Below are positions 58,087-64,000 of a stretch of 64,000 nt of DNA, piece by piece. The notes under the pieces are model-generated. The model was not told the origin of the DNA, did not search any database, and worked only from the letters and a program-made list of their open reading frames with translations. The stretch spans positions 1 through 64,000 of the IMG/VR virus record IMGVR_UViG_3300000956_000011; one strand, given 5' to 3'. The DNA comes from a virus. The position numbers and the translations under genes were made by a program. Position 1 is the first letter of the stretch. Every line of letters starts with the position of its first letter.

Positions 58087-60902
58087 TGTCGGTCCAGTTC
58101 TTTGACCACTTTGGTCAGCGTCGGCTCCGCGCGCAGGTAGCCCTTGCTCAGTCGACGAACCACCCGCCACCCCAACAAGTTCTTCACGACCTCCTGGGCT
58201 TCTACTTGGTGCAGGCCACCGAACTCCTGGAAGTCTCGCATCTTGAACGGTCCGCTGATGCATTGCTTGAGCACGCCCAGCACGTCATCGTTAGCCGCCA
58301 AGTATTGCCGCACGGACTTTTCGTTCTTCTCAGCTACCTTACGTTCATGAATTACTGTGGCGCTGTGTTCGAGATAACCGAAGGAGTCCATGCCATAGAA
58401 AGCATTCAGAAGTCGCTCGGCGGCCTCAACGTGCTCGTAGTCCACCACCAGAAGCTCACCCGTTTGATCGGTGCTGAACAGTCGACCCGCAACCGCCACC
58501 GCCAGTCTCGCCAGCTTAATTCGTACATTCTCAGCTTGGACGAGCGGTGGATCCGGTACGTAACGCCTGCCCATTTCCTGGGCTCTCTCCAGGACATAGT
58601 TTTCAACCCCTGATTCCCAAACTATCTGATCCGATTTACGAGACCATACCCAGTTGATGAGCTGGCTGCACAAGTGCGCCGTGTACCGGTGACGCACGCG
58701 CGGAGGCCTGCGACTGTTGATCTCATCTGCGCGCACGTCCTGGCTAGCCACGGCTAGCGCAAAGTCAAATCGGGCTATGTCCTCCGGGTTGTTGGCCAAG
58801 CCCTTCACCGCGTCCATGGCCCCGTTGGTATAGCTGTTGATCGTGACGCCTTCCACCGGATTGGCGACGTAGATCAATCTGGTACGTGCCTGCGTTTCAC
58901 TGCTCACAATCTTGTTCACTTGGGCCACCCCGGAGGAGCGCACGCTCGACATCTGTTCTAGAATTCCTTTACCGGCCAAACCACCGAATTCATCTAGAAC
59001 AACCAACCTGCGGTCATTGAGCGGTATGACACCCCAACTGATGATCCAGTTGCCACTCATCTGTTGCACACCACCAACAAGACCGGCGAAGGTCGCACCC
59101 TCACATGTGGTCAGCACGCCAGCGCGGTAGTGCTGGCACAAGCGTTTGGCGGCCTCGCTCTTGCCGGTACGAGTGTCGCCGATCACCAAAAGTTCCAGCC
59201 AGCCCTTACCGACGTCCTGACCCTTCAATTGAAAGTCAAGGACGCTGTGCCACACCAGGTCATAGGCGATATGCAGCGCGGGACGGTGATAGATCTTGGT
59301 GACGTTCGCCTCCAGGTCGGCTGCTATCTCCTTCATCTTGTCGATGCAGGATTGTTCCTCCCCCGGCCAGAAAGCAGTGAGGTTCTTATATATCCCATCT
59401 GTCATTGTGAACTGGTCGATGTTCGCCGAGGTCTCTTCACTTTGCCAGGCCTGCAATACCGAGCGACCCGTCTCGGTATCGAGAGTGTTCATACCCGTGA
59501 ACTGGACCTTGATGTTCGTCGGCGTGCGGTACTTGCCCACATTGAACAGACGCCTGCTTAGGTTCGTCACCTGACCGAAGGCCTCGTCCGCAGGCGGTAT
59601 GAGGATCATCTCCTCGATAGAGTACCGCTGTGTTTCGTCAACCTCAACGTCCGGGCAGCTCGTCGGTATCTTTACGTGACCTAGCAACACCTTCTTACGC
59701 GCAGCACTGTTCTTGTTCAGCGCCTCCAGCACGACCGGATCGTGCTCCGGTATGTCAATCTCAATATGGTTACGACCACTGATAGGGCACCGCGCACACC
59801 GCGCGCCACCACCTTCATTGCAGTTGAACTCCACCCGCTTAGGTCCGACGTAAGCAGGTTGAACTTTGCCCGCAACCGTGGCATTGAAAGTGAGTGGCCG
59901 TTCCATGATTTCGGCGTCCATGGTGGCCTCTAGACCAACCACTTGCGCCTGTTGGCTGCGGAGACCGGACAGGTGGGAGGTCCGATTGGCGTTCTCGCTG
60001 GACGTCTTCATCAGGGTGTAGAAGTCGCTTGCGGTGTAACCCTGATCCACGAAGTAGTTCGTCAGGTCATCGCCGTTGCCCTTGAGCGGCAAGGCGATGA
60101 TATGTACCTGCTTGGCGAACAGCTCGAGGCTGCGAGCTACGCGTCTGGCCCCGCGTCTACCTGCGTCGTCGCAGTCGTAACAGACGTACACGATCTTGCC
60201 TTCGAAGCGTTCGTTCCAACGCTCGTCCCATGCGCCAGCCCCTGCGGTATGACTCACGGTCGGCAATCCGTGTTGCCTGCCGATGATGCAGTCCATCTCA
60301 CCTTCGGTGATGATGACGGTATCGCTTTCGGCGAGAATGTCTACCCCGAAAAGCTGGCGACTACCGGTACCGACCGCCCAGCTTTTCATCTTGTCTTTCG
60401 CTTGGCGCGCTGCCGGATTGTACCGGCGCACGTTCAGCAATTCACCGTCCGCGTCCCGTACCGGAATAGTGAAGCGCTCGCCGTCCCAGCCTATCTGGAA
60501 CTGCTCGATGGTTTCCCTTGTCAGGCCGCGCTTTTCACGCATGACGCGCAAGTGCTGACGACTGGCCAACAGTGCGTCAACGTAACCCTCTAGCAGTGCC
60601 TCTCGGGGCAGTTTGCCCGCAGCAACAGGCTTTTCCGGACTCGCTTGCTTGGCAGGCTTTTCTTTCTTGAAGTCCCCAGACTGCCGCATGACGCTGACAA
60701 GACTGCGAATGCTCATTCCGCCACATTGGCTGAAACACGTGAAGACACTGTCCTGGAAGTTATAGCTGGCACTCGGGGACTTTGAAGTGTCTACGTCTTC
60801 GCAAATGGGGCAGTAGCCACGCTGTTCGTCGTCGTCGTTGACGCGACCGACCAACCAAGGCTTCAGCTGGTCTCGCACCGATTGTGGTGTCGGCTTGCCC
60901 AT
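58083..60902 (-). CDS. TOPRIM primase fused to MCM-like helicase
   Basis: The protein has 939 residues. A zinc site (C31, C34, C56, C60) comes first, then a TOPRIM core (VIITEGEMDC, later CYDCDDAG) at 195-275. A second Cys group (C361, C369, C372, C416) follows. The AAA+ part has GDTRTGKS (575-582), VVLDEFGG (Asp 637, Glu 638) and an ARFDF Arg finger (Arg 711). That resembles MCM proteins (SRFD) rather than the usual RecA-like phage helicases. The last 120 residues are winged-helix-like. It would prime and unwind the replication fork. Confidence 0.9.
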   Translation of the reverse strand: MGKPTPQSVRDQLKPWLVGRVNDDDEQRGYCPICEDVDTSKSPSASYNFQDSVFTCFSQCGGMSIRSLVSVMRQSGDFKKEKPAKQASPEKPVAAGKLPREALLEGYVDALLASRQHLRVMREKRGLTRETIEQFQIGWDGERFTIPVRDADGELLNVRRYNPAARQAKDKMKSWAVGTGSRQLFGVDILAESDTVIITEGEMDCIIGRQHGLPTVSHTAGAGAWDERWNERFEGKIVYVCYDCDDAGRRGARRVARSLELFAKQVHIIALPLKGNGDDLTNYFVDQGYTASDFYTLMKTSSENANRTSHLSGLRSQQAQVVGLEATMDAEIMERPLTFNATVAGKVQPAYVGPKRVEFNCNEGGGARCARCPISGRNHIEIDIPEHDPVVLEALNKNSAARKKVLLGHVKIPTSCPDVEVDETQRYSIEEMILIPPADEAFGQVTNLSRRLFNVGKYRTPTNIKVQFTGMNTLDTETGRSVLQAWQSEETSANIDQFTMTDGIYKNLTAFWPGEEQSCIDKMKEIAADLEANVTKIYHRPALHIAYDLVWHSVLDFQLKGQDVGKGWLELLVIGDTRTGKSEAAKRLCQHYRAGVLTTCEGATFAGLVGGVQQMSGNWIISWGVIPLNDRRLVVLDEFGGLAGKGILEQMSSVRSSGVAQVNKIVSSETQARTRLIYVANPVEGVTINSYTNGAMDAVKGLANNPEDIARFDFALAVASQDVRADEINSRRPPRVRHRYTAHLCSQLINWVWSRKSDQIVWESGVENYVLERAQEMGRRYVPDPPLVQAENVRIKLARLAVAVAGRLFSTDQTGELLVVDYEHVEAAERLLNAFYGMDSFGYLEHSATVIHERKVAEKNEKSVRQYLAANDDVLGVLKQCISGPFKMRDFQEFGGLHQVEAQEVVKNLLGWRVVRRLSKGYLRAEPTLTKVVKELDRQ

Positions 60903-61154
60903 TCACGCATCCCCTTCTCCTTCTTGGAACAACCGCAGGGCAGCCTCTTCGTCGCATTCCCCAGCCGGATATTCACCATGGACATGCCCCAGTTTTTCGC
61001 CTGCCTGCGCAGCCTCCCAATGAAGATTTTCGTGATGGTCTAACTTTTCCGCCAAAGTACCCGCTCCCATTTGCCCGTCGTGGCAGCGGAACAGGTGCTG
61101 GTTGATTTGCTGGCGCGCTGCGAAGTATGAGCGTGGCCGCTTAGGGCCAGGCAT
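60903..61154 (-). CDS. Small hypothetical protein
   Basis: The protein has 83 residues, rich in His, Glu and Ala and mostly helical. The ATG overlaps the preceding stop (TGATG). It is one base from the primase start. Function unknown. Confidence 0.72.
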   Translation of the reverse strand: MPGPKRPRSYFAARQQINQHLFRCHDGQMGAGTLAEKLDHHENLHWEAAQAGEKLGHVHGEYPAGECDEEAALRLFQEGEGDA

Positions 61155-61420
61155 CAGCGCTTGAGAAGTAGCTGCGTCAACCGCTTCGCGCTAGGGGCTG
61201 CGGTACCACGGGGGAGGGAGGTCACTGGAGTAGCGTCTATCTCCTCTGGGGTGACGCCCAGGTGCGCCGCAATACCGGCTCGCCATATCTCGTGGTGAAG
61301 GTCCTTCTTGGTGCAACCCGAATGCCGCGCCACCTGGCTAAGCAGGAACTGCATCTCCGCGGACACACGCACAACAACGCGTGGTCCTGGTCCATCTGGT
61401 TTTTGGGCGTCGTCTGCCAT
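61154..61420 (-). CDS. Possible ribbon-helix-helix protein
   Basis: The protein has 88 residues. A VVVRVSAEMQFLLSQVARHS start followed by a helix (KKDLHHEIWRAGIAAHLG) looks like a ribbon-helix-helix fold. It leads the replication operon after the non-coding island. GAGGAGG lies upstream of the ATG. An operator-binding regulator is likely. Confidence 0.7.
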   Translation of the reverse strand: MADDAQKPDGPGPRVVVRVSAEMQFLLSQVARHSGCTKKDLHHEIWRAGIAAHLGVTPEEIDATPVTSLPRGTAAPSAKRLTQLLLKR

Positions 61421-61449
61421 ACCAATTTCCTCCTCGGTAATTAGTAATT

Positions 61450-61472
61450 GAGAGTGAGAGTGAGAGTGAGAT
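61450..61472. repeat. (GAGAGT)3 tandem repeat
   Basis: Three copies of GAGAGT then GAGAT, flanked by TAATTAGTAATT. It resembles the (GAGAT)4 repeat at 42656-42677. Possibly a regulatory element upstream of the 88-residue gene. Confidence 0.55.
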
Positions 61473-61676
61473 ATCTATTAGAGATCTTCTCTACATGCAT
61501 TCTCTATTTTAAGTTTTGGGTTTGGGCTTTTGCTGCCGTTACGCACACCTTGCCACACCACACCGATCACCGCCAAGTTCACCGGTTCACTCTGTACGCT
61601 CTAGTTGAAATGTTCGCGCATCTCCGTCCTCCCCGGGGTGGGCGGTGCCCCGGCAGAATCTATCTGGGAGCCTGCG

Positions 61677-61706
61677 TGCCTTACGCGCGCGTATACGCGT
61701 AAGGCA
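61677..61706. repeat. Perfect 11-base inverted repeat
   Basis: TGCCTTACGCG (61677-61687) and CGCGTAAGGCA (61696-61706) enclose an eight-base centre, CGCGTATA. It could be a protein-binding site or a cruciform. It lies just past the T-rich terminator. Confidence 0.7.
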
Positions 61707-61715
61707 TGGGACCGC

Positions 61716-61748
61716 AAAAATAAAAAATTGCCGGTATAGCCCCGGCAA
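61716..61748 (-). terminator. Rho-independent terminator with T-run
   Basis: On the minus strand a stem formed by TTGCCGG and CCGGCAA (61728-61734 and 61742-61748, seven-base loop) is followed by TTTTTTATTTTT. It is the only terminator in the window with a classic T-run. No protein gene lies between it and the terminator at 61946. Confidence 0.8.
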
Positions 61749-61945
61749 GCCCGGGGGACGGACCCCTGTTTTCTGGGCTACGCCGGTCTAATCGGGACCA
61801 AGATCGTCTTCGGAAAGATCGTCTTTGTGGCCTCGGGGCTCAGACAGCCCCTACGACGCCGACCACCCGACCACTGCCCGACTCCGCAGCCAACCGGGTT
61901 TCGGGCTGCAGAGACGCAACCAGGCGGTAAAGACAGGCATGCAGA
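61749..61945 (-). ncRNA. Candidate small structured RNA
   Basis: On the minus strand, between two terminators, the sequence folds into several short hairpins: GGGGCT-GTCTG-AGCCCC, and AAAGA-CGA-TCTTT followed by AAGA-CGA-TCTT, before the T-run terminator. A TTGCGT-CTCT stretch at about 61897 matches the -35 part of the phage's recurrent promoters, though no clear -10 was found. No open frame of note survives (29 codons then a stop). An RNA gene is inferred from this layout. Confidence 0.4.
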
Positions 61946-61967
61946 AGCCCCCACCGAGGTGGGGGCT
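61946..61967 (-). terminator. Terminator hairpin
   Basis: AGCCCCCAC and GTGGGGGCT enclose a CGAG loop (minus strand CTCG), then TTCTGC. It follows the ssDNA-binding-like gene by 24 bases. Confidence 0.75.
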
Positions 61968-61991
61968 GCCGCTATTCAGTTGGTGCGCCGG

Positions 61992-63020
61992 TCAGAACGG
62001 AGGCTCGTTGCTGCCGCGCTTGCGCCGCGTGCCGGTTGTCTTGGTGCCGCTGGTCTTGCGCGCTGCCCGCTTCGGCGGCTCCGGCTCCTCCTCCGGTTCG
62101 TCCTCGTCCTCGTCCTCGTCCTCGTCTTCGTCACCCTCGTCCCCGAGCGTTTCGAGTACCGCGTCGATGATGGCGTCGGCGTCCATGCCGCGTGCGATCT
62201 TGACCCCGAACTCGTCACGAGCCCGCTTCTTCAGCGCTGCCAGCGAAAGCTCCTCGAGCTCGGCCGCGAGGGCGTCGGGGTCGTAGTCCTCTTCGTCGTC
62301 GTCCTCGTCGTCCTCTTCGTCCTCATCCTCCGGTTCGGGCTCGGGTTCGGCCTTCCGCCGGGAACGACTGGTGCTGCGACGAGACCGGGTCGGTGGGGCC
62401 TCCTCGTCTTCGTCATCATCGTTGTCGTCATCGGCGTCGTCCGAGTCCTCGAAGGCGTCTTCACCTTCGTCTTCGTCCTTGGGGCGCCGGGGCTTCGCAG
62501 CACTGGTCGCCTCGCGCAGCGGTAGGAAGGCCTGCATACGGCCACGCCACTCCGGGTCGCCCTCCTCAGGGATGTACCGCTCCAGACCGACCTTGACCGT
62601 GCACTGCTTGGCCTTCTTGACGATCTGGTCGTAGGTGAGATTCACCTTGCCGTTCGGCTTGATCACGCCGAGCGCGACGAGCATCTGCTGCTCGCGCCAA
62701 ACAGTGTTGTCCGTGGTGTAGATGGAATCCGGCCACCCGCTGACGTCGTCGCCGTCCCGGTTGAAGCTGTCCTTGGCCAGACGGAACAGCCACTTGACGG
62801 AGCTGGGCTCGTCCTCGTCCTTCTTGGTGTGGTCGCTGATGCTGACCAACTCGCAGGTGTAGAGGCCCTTCGACGGCTGTTCGCCGTTGTAGCCTTCGCC
62901 TGGCTCGCGGTACTCCTCGTCACCATAGTCCCGGTTCAGACGGCCGCCGCTGTCGGCCCCGCTGCGGGTGCTACGGCGGGAGCTACCGCTCGCCGACCGC
63001 CTGCGCGTGCGTTCTGCCAC
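61992..63020 (-). CDS. ssDNA-binding-like protein with acidic tail
   Basis: The protein has 342 residues. A basic start is followed by an OB-fold-like core at about 45-170 (GLYTCELVSISDH, IYTTDNTVWREQQML). Long acidic stretches of Asp/Glu alternate with Arg clusters. A small helical motif (LAALKKRARDEFGVKI) lies near 255-290. The tip is SNEPPF, like the SSB tail that recruits partners. Next to a Sak4-like ATPase it fits a recombination role. Confidence 0.78.
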   Translation of the reverse strand: MAERTRRRSASGSSRRSTRSGADSGGRLNRDYGDEEYREPGEGYNGEQPSKGLYTCELVSISDHTKKDEDEPSSVKWLFRLAKDSFNRDGDDVSGWPDSIYTTDNTVWREQQMLVALGVIKPNGKVNLTYDQIVKKAKQCTVKVGLERYIPEEGDPEWRGRMQAFLPLREATSAAKPRRPKDEDEGEDAFEDSDDADDDNDDDEDEEAPPTRSRRSTSRSRRKAEPEPEPEDEDEEDDEDDDEEDYDPDALAAELEELSLAALKKRARDEFGVKIARGMDADAIIDAVLETLGDEGDEDEDEDEDEDEPEEEPEPPKRAARKTSGTKTTGTRRKRGSNEPPF

Positions 63021-63033
63021 TTGCGTGTCTCCT

Positions 63034-63885
63034 TCACTTGCTGGCGCGAGTGCGCCGTGGTTTCTGTTGCCCTGCCAGTGCGCGATCCGCTGCCGCTACC
63101 ATCTTCAGCAATGACGGATTATCTGCGTGCGCAGGCCAACCGTACCGGTTTTTGGCCAAGAAACTTTTCCGCTTGACCATGTAAAGACGACGAAATTCTT
63201 CGATGTCGGATTCATCGTCGTCTTCCTCCGCCTGGCGCAGGACGTCGTAGTATCCGACGAGACTGACCATGCCGCACAGTTTGCGTGCCAGGATGCCGTT
63301 CTTGGCGCTTCCGACCATCGGAACGAGCTGGTTGTACTCCTCCTCCGTCTCATCGTCGTACATCTCCAGCGGCATCACCTGCGCGGTGTAGAACGTGTTG
63401 ATGGGCAACGCGTTCCAGTCATCAACGGCACCCTTGACTTGATTCCAGACCCAGGGGTAGTCGTCGAGAGCAGGTTTGTACAGATGACGCGTGCTGGGCT
63501 TCTCCAGCTTCATGCGCCTGAGCTGACTGCGCCAGAAGCACTCCTCCATTTCACTGAGAGAGTCGATGGTGGCCCATTTGTAGTCGTCGCACCCGCTACC
63601 GTATGCGAAGTACTCGTAAACCTCGAGATAGTCCTCTCGGGTACGGACCACGATTTCGTCGGCCTTGCTGCCCGCAACCTTCGCGGACTCGGTGCCCTCA
63701 ACCTCGAATGTCACGAACAGATTGTCCGGCAACTCGGCGGCCATAGTGGTCTTGCCGACGCCAGTGTCGCCGTATATCAACCAGTTTTTGTGGGTAACGC
63801 GCTCGCTGAGAGCCGTGATGGCAGTTGGCCGCGTACCGCGCTTCGGTTGCGCTGCCTTGGTTGTACTGCGTGCCCGTGGCGGCAT
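63034..63885 (-). CDS. Sak4-like recombination ATPase
   Basis: The protein has 283 residues. Walker A is YGDTGVGKTTMAAELP (Gly 39 to Thr 46), and ATIDSLSEMEE supplies a Walker B-like Asp. The size and core match Sak4 single-strand annealing proteins, RecA-like ATPases common in actinophages. It probably works with the ssDNA-binding-like protein that follows by 13 bases. Confidence 0.85.
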   Translation of the reverse strand: MPPRARSTTKAAQPKRGTRPTAITALSERVTHKNWLIYGDTGVGKTTMAAELPDNLFVTFEVEGTESAKVAGSKADEIVVRTREDYLEVYEYFAYGSGCDDYKWATIDSLSEMEECFWRSQLRRMKLEKPSTRHLYKPALDDYPWVWNQVKGAVDDWNALPINTFYTAQVMPLEMYDDETEEEYNQLVPMVGSAKNGILARKLCGMVSLVGYYDVLRQAEEDDDESDIEEFRRLYMVKRKSFLAKNRYGWPAHADNPSLLKMVAAADRALAGQQKPRRTRASK

Positions 63886-64000
63886 CTACCGCCTCCTTAT
63901 CTCAATTCCGTTACGCTCCATGTCCGCACGGTGGTCGCGGTACGGATCGCGGAACTTGTACATTTCGTCTCGATAGAACTCCCAGTCGTCGCCTTGCTCC
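63886..64000 (-). CDS. Partial gene, C-terminal 37 residues
   Basis: An open frame enters from the right edge and ends in TAG at 63886. Its last codons contain AGGAGG, the ribosome-binding site of the Sak4-like gene. The visible tail is charged (DEMYKFRDPYRDHRADMERN). Function unknown. Confidence 0.7.
   Translation of the reverse strand, partial: EQGDDWEFYRDEMYKFRDPYRDHRADMERNGIEIRRR

Larger units (their letters stand above)
61421..61991 (-). other. Gene-free structured island
   Basis: No gene is seen in about 570 bases. It holds a GA-rich repeat, a long perfect inverted repeat, two terminators and several hairpins. It separates the recombination genes from the replication operon. Confidence 0.6.

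Noticed and set aside
1-64000. tRNA or rRNA genes
   Set aside because: No cloverleaf-compatible sequence with a conserved T-loop was recognised by eye in the gaps. A tRNA search program would be the decisive check.

Overview
This window is part of the genome of a tailed, long-tailed (siphovirus-type) double-stranded DNA phage of a high-GC Gram-positive host. Every gene I accept lies on the minus strand, so transcription and genome order run from right (64000) to left (1). The evidence for a phage is a full head-tail module: terminase, portal, MuF, scaffold, capsid, connectors, tape measure, tail tip, holin and amidase. An actinobacterial host is inferred from base composition, frequent GTG/TTG starts, Ala/Arg-rich proteins, an MSMEG_6728-like protein and a ThyX synthase. 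Streptomyces or a relative is likely but unproven. No integrase, excisionase or immunity repressor is evident, so I see no sign of lysogeny.

Layout in transcription order. (1) 64000-61992: a Sak4-like recombination ATPase and an ssDNA-binding-like protein with an acidic tail. (2) 61991-61421: a gene-free, strongly structured island with two terminators and a possible small RNA. (3) 61420-51268: replication and nucleotide metabolism, with a TOPRIM primase fused to an MCM-like helicase, a DNA-repair-like protein, an FAD oxidoreductase, MazG, a HAD phosphatase, a DUF1599-like protein and a DNA polymerase III alpha subunit. (4) 51253-42700: accessory genes including an SDR dehydrogenase, ThyX, a secreted matrixin-type metalloprotease, a MerR-like regulator, an HD hydrolase, several small membrane proteins and a RuvC-like nuclease. 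(5) 42518-12202: small genes, then packaging, head, connector, tail, tail-tip and lysis genes in nearly unbroken overlapping order. (6) 11937-1: a mosaic of small orphan genes, many with their own promoter and terminator, then a SNF2 helicase.

The packaging and head genes are joined by 1-4 bp stop/start overlaps and probably make one late transcript ending near 12200. Three features of the structural block stand out. A free-standing JAMM metalloprotease sits between the large terminase and the portal. A beta-helix protein and a LamG protein lie among the head-tail connector genes, and the LamG domain appears fused to the head-closure protein. The tail carries a sialidase-like fibre. The left segment uses a recurrent promoter of the form T-N-G-C-G-A, 18 bases, T-A-N-N-C-T, usually followed by a GGCAGCA leader. 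That pattern suggests independent expression of small host-directed genes.

Functions were assigned by reading motifs by eye; no database search was run. Weak assignments are marked as such.
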